A stretch of 60,000 nt of DNA, from the NCBI GenBank assembly GCA_914767715.1, contig OU612067.1, positions 33,890,162-33,950,161 on the forward strand, given 5' to 3'. The stretch is from Membranipora membranacea. Its lineage: Eukaryota; Bryozoa; Gymnolaemata; Cheilostomatida; Membraniporidae. Each line of letters begins with the position of its first letter. Position 1 is the stretch's first letter. Position numbers and translations under genes: made by a program. The notes under the pieces were generated by a model, which was not told where the DNA came from, searched no databases, and saw only the letters and a program-made list of their open reading frames with translations. Of this stretch, positions 33,401 to 42,615 are shown one piece after another.

Positions 33401-36400
33401 GTCTCACAGGGTTTTCAATGGTGCAGACTCTGAATCAAAAATCATTTTTATACTAACATTAGCGGTTTTCAATATAACCCCCTTTCAGCAGGTTTTTCCT
33501 ATGCGGCGTGGGTTAAAAGTACCAAACTGGAGAGAGGACAACTCCGAATTGAGGCATGAATAAGAGCTCAGAAAACTGTCTATCCAGTTTACTGTAAAAT
33601 TGTGCGACTAAAGACACTAGTGACACAGAGTCTGTATCTGCACCGACAATAAAACAGGCCTTTTACACCGATGGTTATAATGTTACCTTATCTGTGAAAC
33701 TCTTCTCTCCTCAGCACCACCTTCAGCACCGACATCTCTTGTTATCAGAGCTACATCACCATACTGTGTAACCTTATCCTGGGATCAGCCAGCTCAACAT
33801 AATGGTGAATTAGCTAAGTATGGGGTATGTAATATTTGATGTTTAAAAATTCATTAGACCGGAACGACATGAATGATGTGAATTCATTATATGGACCTCA
33901 TAACCGCCTTTCAGCTCATTATGTATACAGTGCAAGCAAACTTTTTCACTTTATATTTTTTTTACAAAATGAAAGCTCACATGCAAGAGGGTTACATGGG
34001 GTCACTACAAACCAAAATGTATGCGGTCAGTCATAGCTCGGTTAGGACCTTAGCACATTGAACGCCTTCTATCCTTTGTAGTCTTTTGTATTTTTATACA
34101 CAGACAACGAAGGGTTAGTCTACGATTCAATAAACACTTAGTATTTGTTGAGTTTACAGATCAGATGTACCGGACAATCTAGTTTCAATCCAGCAGCAGG
34201 AAAAAGTCAAGCGAGGAATGTATCAGTCTGTGGATTTTCACCATATCAGCAGATTCAATGTGATGCTAGGTCTGTAAACGATGCTGGAGCTGGTGGAGTC
34301 AGCACATCTGAACAGATTCGCACTTATTGCGCTGGTATGCAATTGAATACTTATGTAAATTCTTATTTTCTCCAACAACCTATCTGGGTAATATCTCCAA
34401 AAAATTTGTAATATATAAATATGTTTATGAAAAAACATATATAGATGGTGTGTGTAACGAATATGTATTTGTTTATGGTGTAATATATATTGGTTGGGAT
34501 TTCGATGAGAACAGGTTTATTGTGTGAGTATAGTACATAAGCCACCAATACGTTGTGTTGAAGAATCATTACATTTCATAATACAATGATGTCTGTTTCA
34601 GCTCCCTCCGAGCCAAGAAATCTAGCTTTTGGAACTCTGTCAACAGTTCAAGAATCAGGAAGACAGAGATGGAGGTACAGAGTGACATGGAGAGTAAGTC
34701 TTCCTAGTTCACTTTCTACTGTCACCTTGTTCTTTATCGTTAATAAGCGATGATTACAACTTGACTGGTCTTAAATAATTTGATGAAACATTCGGAACAC
34801 AGACCGATTAGTAACTAAATCTAATTCTAATGATTCTAATGATATGCTAATTTCAGAACTCCTTGTCAATCAACTGTGCTACTTGGCGCACAGGTACATA
34901 TAAGAAAGCATATGAGACGAAATTCCCTAACATGGCAGCAGACACAGAACAGAGAGGATATGCAACCCAACAGTATAGATCAATAGATGTGTATGCTGAT
35001 GGTAATACAGAAGTTTCATTCTTTATTAGAGCATGTAATAACCAGGATCTCTGCTCTGAATATGAGAATCTTACCATCATAACTCCTCCCTTACGTAAGT
35101 GTGGTATTAATAGATTCAGGGCATCAACAATTTATGAACAATAATAAGGTAAAGCTTTTTAAGTTTCTTCTGACACCGGGTGGTCACATAACAATCAATT
35201 TATTATCTATTTTCTGCATCTACACCTACCTCGTTTAGGTCCACAGGTTGCTCCAAGAAACACTGCAGTGTATGCATTGAATGCAAGCTGTGTCCTGTTG
35301 GCTTGGGACCCTCCGCAATATCCCAACAGTGAATTAACACTCTATCAGGTTAGTTTGTGTTCAAAACTTTCCTCACCAACCTATTTGTGTCCCATTCATT
35401 AGGCTTTTGTTATGCCCAATAACATGAGTTGGCAGTCATCATGCTGTTTACAAATTCATGCTCCAGTTTAAAAATGAACTTTGTTCAACACAATAATATT
35501 CCTCAAAATTTATGACAACTGGCTTATTCAACTGAATTTCGATTCCATGGTTAGTTTTTGCATGATATCCTGCTTGATCAATCTATTTATAATTTTCAAC
35601 ATCTGTTTAATGCTTGTTTCAGTATGCATGCAACAACGGGAGTCTCTTTAACATTACATCATCTATCACTGTGGCACACTCCTGTGGGTATGAACCTTAT
35701 GAGAATGTAAGCTGTACTGTGAGAGCAGTAAACAGTCCAGGTGTGAGCAACGACAGTACTTCACATGGTAGATCTGGTTGTGCAGGTGAGTTAGACATTT
35801 TTGTGTCTTTTTCTTATCATTCCTAGTTTATCAACTATGATACCTATTTAGGGTGAAGATTAACTGAAGTAAGTGGAGATCTTAAATCATGATCGTAATC
35901 AATGAATGAATATAAATATTTTCAATGTTGTGCCCCAAAGAGATAGAAAAGATAGAAAATGTTGCACAATCAAAAAGAAAGCTTGATGCCACTGATATTT
36001 AAGTCGGTCTGATTAAATAATGGATGAGCTTAGGGTATTGTCCTTTTCAACAATGGTCCCACGTTAAAAAAAATGACTAAACCAAATTTGAGACCAAAAG
36101 GTATACATCTTTTCTAGAACCTCAACTTATAGGGATGCTAAAAGATTTCCTAGCAGATAGTATTTTTGACGGAAAGAGACGGCTACGTTTGAACATAACC
36201 AACGATGTGAGTATAGATGGCATGTCACACACTTGCCAATAAATAACTGACAAATCAATCCAAATTCTGGAAATGATGTTAATAAGTATGAGGGTCCAGT
36301 TGAACCAAGGGGTTGGAGACACTTAGTCTCTAATTCCTTGGATGAACCATCCTTGAAACCTTGTGGAGAGCCTTCTATGGAAGTGCTCACTTGTTTGGTG

Positions 36401-39400
36401 TTGAATTTAGACTCTTGATAGTTTTGTTTAAAGAACATTGTGTTATGATGACCAGCTCCATTTAGATAAGGATATTTGCTAGATTGAATAAGGTCTACAT
36501 GATTTATACTATAGGCTGTCAAAGTAAATTGCCAGTCTATTAACAACATATCATACCGGATTGATGGTGCTTGGCAAAGGACTGAGAATCTGCAGACCGT
36601 TGGCGGTCTTGAAGCAGTTACCACCTACAATGTAGAAGTAATAATTACTAATAATGGAGGTCTTCAGACTATGATTACAGAGATATACACCACAGGGGAG
36701 CTGAGTGAGTACAGTGTTCATCACAGTTTCTGGCTATATTCAAAAGTGAAAAAATCATTTGAATAACCTGTTGCTAATGTGTCGATTGTATTGGATTGGA
36801 GTCCACTGACTTCTGGGACTTGTTGGATCCCCAGTTGCGCTTCAACTTGCCTACAAAGCTAAGAGCAAATTGTACTTATGACACCCATTTGTTCACCGCC
36901 CAATCTTAACAATGTGGTGAGTGACTGGACATTACAATTTTAACTAACGATTTAACCAGTATATTTTGTCAGTGCCCAAAGTGGATGTAAGGGCTTATTA
37001 TATTGCCTATAGACTTTAAAACCAATATTATGCATGTGTTATATATCATGATAGTTGTGTGTGTGTGTGTCTTTTGTAGGACCAGAAAGTATTCCGATAG
37101 TAGAGTTAACGTCTGATACCAGTTGCATATTCTTAAAACTTGTGCCTCCCAGCCAGAATAACGGAGTGATCACAAAATACATGGTAAATGATTTCCGTAT
37201 GTTTACTATTTATTCTAACTCTGTTCTATATAAAAGTTGTGATTAAAACTAATACTTCGTTGTTCAATTGATCCACAAAAAAACTGGTAACCTGATATAA
37301 CAGTTGCTGTACAGCCTACACTGACATGTTTCTCAGTGTATGTTAGCCTCTGTTTATGCTGTGATTTGAGATTATTTCGGAAATATTGCTGACTACTTGT
37401 TTGTAATTTTCAGTACAGATGTGGGTATGCCGGCGGAAGCACCAGTGGTCTGTCATATAAGGAAGTGAACGCCTCTGATCAGTCTGCTGACTCAGCAGTC
37501 TGTAACTTCACATCTGCTTCTCTGGTAGAATGTTATGTTACTGCTGTAAACAGTATCGGCTCAAGCCCCAGTATATCTGTGTCTGGATATACTCAAGTCA
37601 GGGGTAAGATGTCAATATGAATAAGCGATGAATGGATAGAAGACAGGATAATCTGAGAGCCTATTGAATGTCAGATTTGGAAACTCAATGCTCCATTACA
37701 TCAGTGAACCACAGATGTATAATGTCCGATTTGAAGCATGGGGCACGGAGATTCCAAATATGACATCCATTAAGCTCTCAGCTCATTACGTCAGTACTTT
37801 ATGCCAAATAATTTACAATGACATGCAGACCTGACGTTTTACAGCAATGAGGCAAGAATCAACACATTATTTACTTATCACATCTTATTACAGTTCCTGC
37901 AGGTATTATTCAACCATCAATCTCAATATTAGGTCTGGTGGTTAATCTAACTATAGCAGAAGTAAGACCAGAAGAACATGGAGTCAATATTAGGTGAGTA
38001 TTGATGACAATAGTTCCTTATCTTGAACTTTGATTTACAAGTCGCCACAGTCACCAAATTTTTGTTATAGTTATTCGTTGTAACACAGTTATATAGCAAA
38101 CAATACAGCAGTAACAGTCTTGACATAAAAAATTATCATATCTAACATTGTTTGCAAATCCCTAAGTTATTAAAACTTCATGATTTGAAATCTTTGATAG
38201 CCCAATCCGTGATGCTGCTTATCTGTCAATATGAGAGGTTTTCACTGATGGACATACTATCCATCATAATGGTACTGTGAACTTATCCACATTTACTGAT
38301 TTTGCAGCCACTACAGGATAATCATATATAAAGGAGATCATGTGAGACTGGATGAATTTTCTATGGGAGAAACCTGCGATAGAAGCCATGAGTATAACTC
38401 TTCATATGCTGATCAGCTTGGCCTTCCCTGCTATGTCGCTGCAGAATTAACCCCATTCAGTGGATCTTTCAACATGGAAATTGGTGATGGGTTAGAATAC
38501 AATGGCTTTTTGAATGCTCCTCTTGAACAAGGGATAAACTACATTGTAACTGTTGCAGCAATTTTCACACCAAAGGTACAGTTATAAGTTCTATGATCGG
38601 TGAATATGGAATATCACAAGAAAATAGCAAAGCAGTAGCACTAGGAAGGAAAACCTGTGTGAATGTGCTTATGCTGACATCTATGATCTCCAAATTATTG
38701 TCTCAATATAGAAATCATGGCGCTACCCACATCTCATCCAGACAAACACATAGACATATTCAGTGATGAAGTGAAAAGTATATGGTTCAATATGTTTTTT
38801 TTTAATAGGATGATGACCAGTATGAACTCATAACCTATCTGCAGCCACAGAAATTCACAGGTTTGTACCAGTAGAGAGACAATTAGTGTTTTCTTGTCTG
38901 TATTGAGTAATATTGATGGTCACCTTGGTCATTAAGAAGGATAATTAGCATAATCCATAAATGTTATTGAGCTTAATTAATCTGCTGGGAAGACGATAGT
39001 TTTGCAATTTTCTTTCAAAAGTCATGCTCATCTTATTTTATAGGCGTTCAAACAGTATGTAGCAGCCCTCCGGTGATTTCAAATGCTGTCATACTTGGTG
39101 ATGCAACATCAAGAGAAGAGGGATCCACATTGTTTTATCGATGTCAGGATAATTTTATATCGTCTGGAGAAGGGACCTTCACCTGTAAGAGAACAGACAA
39201 TGGCTTTTCTTGGATCGGTAGAAACCTTATCTGTGAATCTGGAAATACAAGTACAGGTGAGTAGGTACAGACCAACCAACGTTTGACAGGCTTCAATGGA
39301 TAGATTGGCAGCACCCATTCTAGCCTGGACAATCAGTGTGATATTTTTAAATCATCATCATCTAGCCATATAGCAAAAGTGTTATAAGATTCCGGAGTAT

Positions 39401-40155
39401 TGAGACATCTCAATTTGTCTGCCTTCAATAAATTCAGACCTATTAGTGTGCAACAAATAAGCAAGACTCCAGGTAAACCCACTCCTCACACAATGGTCCC
39501 AATATGAAATGAACATTTATAAGAAAGAAATTGGAACTCTGCCTTCAGTCATTTTTACCTGTTCACCTGTTTAACATTTACCCATCTAATATTTTGTTAT
39601 GAAAACTTTGTGAGGTACAATTAGTGTTTATACAATTTACAAAGACTATAATACCACATGAAAAAATTCCAATTTGTATCAATGGCAATCTTTTGGTCTT
39701 ATTATGTCTGTCTGTTCATGTACTACACCATGAAGAAGCGCAAATGCATTCGCACATTGAATGAGCACAGGATGTGTTTCCATATTAAAAATTACAACAA
39801 CGTATTCTTGACAGGTGTCATTGTTGGCAGTGTATTACCCGTTATAGTGATTCTGATCGTCTTGGTGGTTCTCCTGATAATTTTCCTGAGAAGGCAGAGA
39901 CTTACATTAGCCAACAATGCACAAGTTACAGAAAGCAGACAAGAGGAAATACCACCTACATACATGGAGATGGAGCTTCAGACTTCTGCTGGTCAGCGTA
40001 TCACGGAATATGAAGAGGTTGGCATCCTACCTGTGATTGTATCAAAAAGTGGTGAGCCAGAATATGAGAATAGCCAAGCTGTGAGTCCTTACGAGTCACT
40101 GGATACAATAACTGAGAGTGAAGGGGCAGATCATCTGTATGAAGGTCTGAAGTGA
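9431..40155 (+). CDS. modular type I receptor copy 2: signal peptide, F5/8C, 8 FN3, sushi, TM, tyrosine-rich tail
   Basis: Complete gene model of 22 exons: 9431-9485, 9757-9984, 10186-10425, 10532-10668, 31613-31775, 32128-32213, 32433-32643, 33715-33824, 34160-34334, 34602-34693, 34857-35094, 35239-35348, 35623-35785, 36118-36206, 36515-36704, 37080-37183, 37414-37603, 37894-37993, 38308-38575, 38809-38860, 39044-39256, 39815-40155. All junctions are AG/GT, phases match throughout and the total is 3555 nt, giving 1184 residues. By residue: signal 1-18, F5/8C 19-174, FN3-1 175-274, FN3-2 275-373, FN3-3 374-468, FN3-4 469-578, FN3-5 579-669, FN3-6 670-762, FN3-7 763-860, FN3-8 861-1000, sushi 1001-1071, helix about 1073-1096, tail to 1184. 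Expected at the cell surface as an adhesion or ligand-binding receptor; no kinase or phosphatase domain follows the helix. The ATG was chosen because it opens a hydrophobic leader in phase with the next exon. I cannot match it to a named gene. Confidence 0.9.
9757..10425 (+). CDS. copy 2 F5/8 type C (discoidin/F-lectin-like) domain, two exons
   Basis: Exons 9757-9984 and 10186-10425, all borders phase 1, encode about 156 residues. The fold signature is clear: G-x-A near the start, H-R-S-Y-S-G, A-I-D-N, then W-W-R-V-D-L-G, a motif shared by F5/8C and F-type lectin (fucolectin) domains. The second exon has a Y-R-R-L-A-V-Y core and ends with I-S-E-I-R-V-L-G, the usual C-terminal strand. The family binds glycans, lipids or protein ligands; I cannot identify a fucose-binding triad with confidence, so ligand type is open. 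Confidence 0.85.
10532..31775 (+). CDS. copy 2 FN3-1, split by a 20.9-kb intron
   Basis: Exon 10532-10668 supplies the early strands, including C-Q-W-D-P-P-L-S-N, and ends with Y-Q in phase 0. Exon 31613-31775 supplies the late strands with C-Q-V-R-V and ends T-P-C-R in phase 1. The two halves complete one FN3 with the same phase pattern as the other seven. The joining frame is open and the sum of exons stays in frame. N-x-S/T sites are present in both halves. Confidence 0.82.
11258..11341 (+). repeat. direct repeat, partner of 22751-22833
   Basis: About 84 bp beginning AATGAGTAGACTAACTAAG and ending TAGTTTGCCAATG recur at 22751-22833 with few changes and in the same orientation. The second copy is attached to a perfect hairpin (22697-22767). 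A further shared fragment (TTTAAGTGTTGTGTTATTT) is at about 13998-14040 and 23059-23110. This suggests a duplicated or split older repeat; I see no LTR features. Confidence 0.65.
11342..13469. other. intronic sequence without recognised gene
   Basis: AT-rich, non-coding, with a G-run near 11407-11417 and a small self-complementary CGCGCTACGCGCG stem at about 11883-11897. Minus-strand ORFs near 12736-13329 lack splice sites or recognisable motifs. I see no feature I can name. Confidence 0.5.
13470..14302 (+). pseudogene. two exon-like segments of an unidentified gene fragment
   Basis: Segment 14198-14302 (105 nt) has a clean acceptor (GTTGCAG), a strong donor (A|GTGAGT) and an open phase-1 frame of 34 codons with M-A-E-L-R-I-R-T, faintly like the end of an F5/8C domain. 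Segment 13470-13550 (81 nt) has GTTGCAG before and GTTAGT after, open in phase 0. They do not phase with each other or with the flanking receptor exons, so they cannot be cassette exons of copy 2 without breaking its frame. Probably captured or relic exons. Confidence 0.3.
15863..21077. mobile_element. long-inverted-repeat (foldback) element with CACTG ends
   Basis: The left arm runs from 15863 to about 18745, the right arm from about 19034 to 21077; they are reverse complements with scattered changes, separated by a spacer of roughly 290 bp. Termini read CACTGCGTTTCATACCCAAG inward from both ends, followed by the self-complementary GACAATTCTAGAATTGTC. Flanking trinucleotides TTG at 15860-15862 and 21078-21080 look like a target duplication. 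CACTG ends with a 3-bp duplication suggest the EnSpm/CACTA superfamily, though such long arms are foldback-like. ORFs of 80-100 codons in the arms appear as mirror pairs, lack known motifs and are likely spurious. Related copies: about 27180-29880 and 47572-47770. Confidence 0.82.
16491..17340 (+). mobile_element. 5'-truncated non-LTR retrotransposon (LINE) fragment
   Basis: Starts inside the reverse transcriptase catalytic motif (the DD of YADD, D-D-T-T-F-Y-K-P) and continues through the RT C-terminus: N-T-W-S-E-Q-N-N-M-I-L-N, then K-F-L-G-V-F-I-D-N-T-L-T-F, M-R-L-L-K-R-M-G and S-Y-A-C-P-A-W-Y, ending in a tail with AATAAA (17319-17324) and short ACTTCAA repeats. One frameshift separates 16715 from the following K-F-L-G block. 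The opposite arm of the enclosing element lacks it (the flank reads through near 20433-20452), so this arm received a later insertion. I see no clear target duplication. Confidence 0.85.
22001..22113. repeat. imperfect hairpin ending in C/G runs
   Basis: The arms CTATCTACCTTATCAACCTA (about 22032-22051) and its near reverse complement (about 22070-22090) surround a short loop. The outer arms continue as a pyrimidine repeat (CCCTCC)n on the left and a purine run ending in about 12 G on the right. The strand asymmetry makes this prone to slippage and secondary structure. No coding potential. Confidence 0.7.
22697..22767. repeat. perfect 31-bp stem hairpin
   Basis: Positions 22697-22727 are the exact reverse complement of 22737-22767, with a 9-base loop AGTAGTAAT. 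The right arm continues directly into the direct repeat shared with 11258-11341, so the hairpin may be one end of a small foldback repeat. Confidence 0.88.
22834..27179. other. intronic sequence without recognised gene
   Basis: About 4.3 kb with low-complexity tracts (TA repeats near 23600-23613, a G-run near 24690-24703) and scattered ORFs of fewer than 95 codons. None shows known motifs or consistent exon structure. A stretch with exon-like features at 25587-25756 is discussed among the rejected items. It separates the MULE-like element from the second CACTG-family element. Confidence 0.5.
27180..29880. mobile_element. second CACTG-family element, left side truncated
   Basis: The segment 27950-29880 closely follows the right arm of 15863-21077 (for example, the region around 19034-19560 recurs at about 27960-28550) and ends with a CAGTG terminus at 29876-29880. 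On the left, 27190-27540 matches inner arm and spacer sequence in inverted order (an ATGTTCTGGGCATGG-type block, then AACTCGTTTGTACGGA), so it is a shortened foldback structure that has lost its left end. The self-complementary subterminal block is missing at the right end too. No intact ORF. Confidence 0.75.
28305..28356. repeat. short near-perfect hairpin
   Basis: CAAGAGCTGAGCCAGATACA is followed after about 10 bases by its near-exact reverse complement. This is a stem of roughly 21 bp with one mismatch, the size of a small-RNA precursor, but it is inside a transposon arm and probably arose from a local inverted duplication there. Confidence 0.75.
29883..30925 (+). repeat. tandem repeat, three units of about 349 bp
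   Basis: Units begin with TGTCCTGAAAATCTGAGG at 29883, 30232 and 30581 (spacing 349 and 349). A terminal partial repeat of the unit start is near 30918. Each unit contains GCTGCCCTGCTGCCGGC and a CTTTCTCTAAAGCATCACAA-type block. The third unit is more diverged. The array directly abuts the CAGTG end of the preceding element. Non-coding satellite-like DNA. Confidence 0.88.
30929..31170 (+). repeat. intron segment shared with copy 3
   Basis: The block beginning GGGTCCATCAAACTAATAT and extending through GGCTATTTTGGA-like sequence matches about 59557-59790 in the same orientation. This is the right-hand side of the original intron before its expansion in copy 2. Confidence 0.82.
32128..32643 (+). 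CDS. copy 2 FN3-2, two exons
   Basis: Exons 32128-32213 and 32433-32643, phases 1-0-1. Begins A-P-S-D-V and contains the core Q-Y-T-A-Q-W before the intron; the second half has V-K-I-W-A-V-N-T-D-G, the standard F-G strand pattern. Has fewer cysteines than its neighbours. Confidence 0.8.
33071..33593. mobile_element. foldback MITE, about 520 bp, in intron of copy 2
   Basis: The left arm 33071-about 33190 and right arm about 33465-33593 are near reverse complements, with outer ends ATAGACAGTTTTC. The inner arms share TGCTGAAA and TTTTCCTAT blocks, and the middle is about 280 bp. No transposase frame. I cannot define the target duplication, so the superfamily is unknown. Sits between FN3-2 and FN3-3 and does not touch splice sites. 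Confidence 0.82.
33715..34334 (+). CDS. copy 2 FN3-3, two exons
   Basis: Exons 33715-33824 and 34160-34334, phases 1-0-1. Strong FN3 signature: P-P-S-A-P-T-S-L at the start, L-S-W-D-Q-P-A-Q-H-N-G-E-L-A-K-Y, and A-R-S-V-N-D-A-G-A-G near the end. Cysteines occur before the Trp, after the intron and in the late strands. Confidence 0.9.
34602..35094 (+). CDS. copy 2 FN3-4, two exons
   Basis: Exons 34602-34693 and 34857-35094 (92 and 238 nt, the same as 461-552 and 756-993 in copy 1). Y-R-V-T-W marks the core Trp; the second exon carries a longer C-D loop and the paired cysteines of A-C-N-N-Q-D-L-C. Confidence 0.88.
35239..35785 (+). CDS. copy 2 FN3-5, two exons
   Basis: Exons 35239-35348 and 35623-35785. 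The first half has L-A-W-D-P-P-Q-Y-P and the second has R-A-V-N-S-P-G-V-S-N. N-I-T and N-V-S sequons are present. Lengths equal the copy 1 exons. Confidence 0.9.
36118..36704 (+). CDS. copy 2 FN3-6 (divergent), two exons
   Basis: Exons 36118-36206 and 36515-36704, phases 1-0-1, the same lengths as in copy 1. The FN3 Trp-Pro motif is weak, but the hydrophobic alternation and ending (I-I-T-N-N-G-G) fit. A longer minus-strand ORF overlaps 36127-36624; it is a shadow of intron plus exon sequence. Confidence 0.75.
37080..37603 (+). CDS. copy 2 FN3-7, two exons
   Basis: Exons 37080-37183 and 37414-37603. V-P-P-S-Q-N-N-G-V-I-T-K-Y in the first half and V-T-A-V-N-S-I-G-S-S in the second are textbook FN3 elements. 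The acceptor of the first is preceded by a GT microsatellite (about 37055-37069). Ends in phase 1 (G|GTAAGA). Confidence 0.9.
37894..38860 (+). CDS. copy 2 FN3-8, membrane-proximal, RPTP-like ectodomain, three exons
   Basis: Exons 37894-37993, 38308-38575 and 38809-38860, phases 1-2-0-1, unlike the two-exon FN3s. About 140 residues with the pattern Y-R-I-I-I-Y, C-Y-V-A-A-E-L, F-N-M-E-I-G-D-G, Y-N-G-F-L-N-A-P-L and Y-I-V-T-V-A-A. To me this resembles the juxtamembrane FN3-like domain of receptor protein tyrosine phosphatases, where Y-x-A-A-E-L, G-D-G/N and N-x-P-L recur; a profile search would settle it. No phosphatase domain follows. Confidence 0.75.
39044..39256 (+). CDS. copy 2 sushi/CCP domain exon
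   Basis: Single 213-nt phase 1-1 exon with four CCP cysteines: C-S-S-P-P, Y-R-C, F-T-C and the last C after S-W-I-G. Family members bind complement proteins or other ligands. Its position immediately outside the membrane helix is unusual, as CCPs more often sit in arrays. Confidence 0.92.
39815..40155 (+). CDS. copy 2 transmembrane helix and tyrosine-rich tail
   Basis: The exon starts after ACAG in phase 1 and ends TGA at 40153-40155. A helix of about 24 Val/Ile/Leu residues is followed by R-R-Q-R and an acidic tail of about 85 residues. Tyrosines sit in PPTYMEM, TEYEEV, PEYENS, SPYESL and HLYEGL, every one matching a site in copy 1. YENS is a Grb2-type YxN site; PPTY is a possible WW ligand. 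The spacing does not fit a canonical ITAM, and the residues at -2 do not fit a strict ITIM. Confidence 0.92.
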
Positions 40156-42437
40156 TAACTACTTTTGAAGAGGGCATGCAGAAACTGTATAATGAGCTCA
40201 ATTTCAGCATTTTCAGCAGGCCATATTTTTCAAGATAATTTTTTCGTAAACAAATAATTTGTAGACCCAAAGTAGTCTGTCCAAAAGAGAGTAGAGGACA
40301 AATATTAGTTGCAATGAAGTAAAACATGAATTCAAATGTTTTCTGTTTGAGCTGATAGTAAAGAGTTTGATTGGTTGCTTTATCTAATAAAACAAAACTT
40401 AGCCGATGACATGTCTCTTTATGTACAACAAATTGTTTTGCCTTCATCTGCCATAAAACATTTTAATCTTGACCAGCTAATGGGAATAGGAAAACTTATT
40501 TTTGCACTTTACTAATCCTTTCAAGATCAAAATTTCCGCTAAAATAGATCCCTGATATACTCTTGTCTAGGGACCTTGATTTTCCTTTCTATTTTGTTTT
40601 CTCATTCACAATCAAGTTTTTATTGCCCCAATTAATTGACACTTCCATATTACTGCCTGGTGTTGTAATAACTTTATCAGACCTACAGACTGGTGTGTGC
40701 TATTGGTTTTGTATACACTATTATATATTTATTGTATTATTGTGCAGACTTTGTATTTAGCTGACTATCACTGATCATCTCCCTTGACAGGAATGTGCAA
40801 CGCCTAGATGTTAAAACAACATTGCTATTCCTGCAAAGTTTTGGATAATCCCATCCGCCAACTAAAGAATAGATTTATTTTTTATGTCTCCGCACAAACA
40901 TCTTCTTGCACACTCAGCCATTTTTTATGCAGGTTGAAAGACTATTTGTAGGCCTACCAGTTTTACCCAGAGCACCCTGTTATCCATTTTTGTTATCTGA
41001 CGGTCGTATTTCAATAAGCACATAACCAATGTTAATGATTCTTAATAATAAAATAATAGAAGCAAAAACAGATATTCTATAACCTCATAGTACCCGCCGA
41101 CAAGCGTATTTCTTAGGCTTGTAGAAAAGGTTTTGTCAACAGAGTAAAAATAATATTGTTTAGACTATATATGAGCCAAGCTAAAGTTAGCCTTTTTTTG
41201 ACAATCATAAAACGAATTTACACTACTGCGGCCACAGCTGCAATAAGACTACTTCATTTCTTTTGTTCAGTATTCAATTTTTTAAACAAGAAGATTATTA
41301 CCTTATGTAATCAATCAATTGGAACACTAATATTGATTCTTATCAGCAGCAAACTACTACAATGAAAACTATGCAAAGAGGAAGCTGCAATTTTGAGGTC
41401 AATGCTATGTCCTAGAGAATATTTGAATTGTTTTCTCTCAGCCTTTTGATGGGAGCAATTCAAAGTTGATGAATAATATTTTCACTGCATACATTTATTG
41501 ATGCTCATATGAATTAAACAAATTATTCAATTATCATTCCTTTCAGGGGTATAATAGTGGTTTTAACCGGTTTTTTGTATGCTTGAACTGAAAGAGGAAG
41601 TCGGTTTAACATCACAACATAATATTATCACATCAGCGTAGCAGGCTTAGTACTGTGATGGACAGAGAAAGAAAGAAGATGATGTGATGCTACGTTCAAG
41701 CTACTGATACTTTGTGTTCAGGTATGTTGACTCTTGTATTATATTCTGCCAACAATCCTTGAAAAATTATCTTTACTTATGGGTACTGCATTCACTTTAA
41801 TTGCTCAAGCCTGTTTTGAGGTACAGTAAGTAGCATCGCTTACCTGCTGTTTGCAATCCCTTACACCTCTAAATGAATTGACCTATGCTTTCAAAGTTTT
41901 TTGAAAATACGCCTTGCGTTCTCAAGTAGGAAAACGCAATCACTACACTTGAATTGCAGGTTTTGACTGAATATATTGTATCAGGGTATACAATGTTCAC
42001 CCTCCTCTTTGTAGCAATTGATAATTAAAGTCTCTGTCAAATTGGAAGATGGTTTGATTGTGTAAGCCAAGCATGCAACACATGGGTATCATCAGGAGTT
42101 TGAGACTCCCATGATGAGATTAGATTGAGTCACAATGAGTTTTGTGGCTCCAATAGGAAGATACTTTTATGGCTAATGGTTTGAAGGTTATCACAAGGTT
42201 TTGTGAAGAAACCAAAGGCGGTGAGCTATCAAAAAGAGATGTGAAGCTTGAAATCCAACTGCTATGAGAATAAGGAAATCTGTATAACTTATTCATCTTA
42301 TATGTATATTTCCTTGCAGATGGTTATATGAAACAACATTCAATTTGGTGACAGTCTGCGTTCAGGTACGATGACACACTATTTTCAGTTGCCAGTGGGC
42401 CTACAAAACTACGAGAAAAGATCAGATTACTGTCACG
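40156..42437. repeat. 3' flank of copy 2, paralogous to 6289-8617
   Basis: Matches the spacer after copy 1 in order and orientation, with small indels, up to the palindromic insertion. The same sequence resumes at 46754. No gene recognised apart from the UTR of copy 2. Confidence 0.8.
40386..40391 (+). terminator. candidate polyadenylation signal of copy 2
   Basis: AATAAA lies 231 bp after the stop codon, inside a plausible 3' UTR. The aligned position in copy 1 (about 6525) reads AACAAA, so the signal is not shared. Based on the hexamer alone. Confidence 0.4.
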
Positions 42438-42533
42438 GTGTAGTATTGTAAACTGTCCCCCGCGCGAAAACAACCCCGGGACACTTTACAATATTGTAAA
42501 CTGTCCCGGGGACACTTTACAATAAAAACAGGC

Positions 42534-42615
42534 CTATTGTAAACTGTCCCCCCCTATTGTAAACTGTCCCCCCCTATTGTAAACCGTCCCCCCCTATTGT
42601 AAACTGTCCCCCCTA
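42534..42615 (+). repeat. subterminal 20-bp repeats, left arm
   Basis: Four consecutive copies of CTATTGTAAACTGTCCCCCC at 20-bp spacing. A mirrored set lies at about 46573-46658 in the right arm. The same TATTGTAAACTGTCCC core also forms the element terminus. Repeated subterminal motifs of this kind can be transposase binding sites. Confidence 0.88.
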
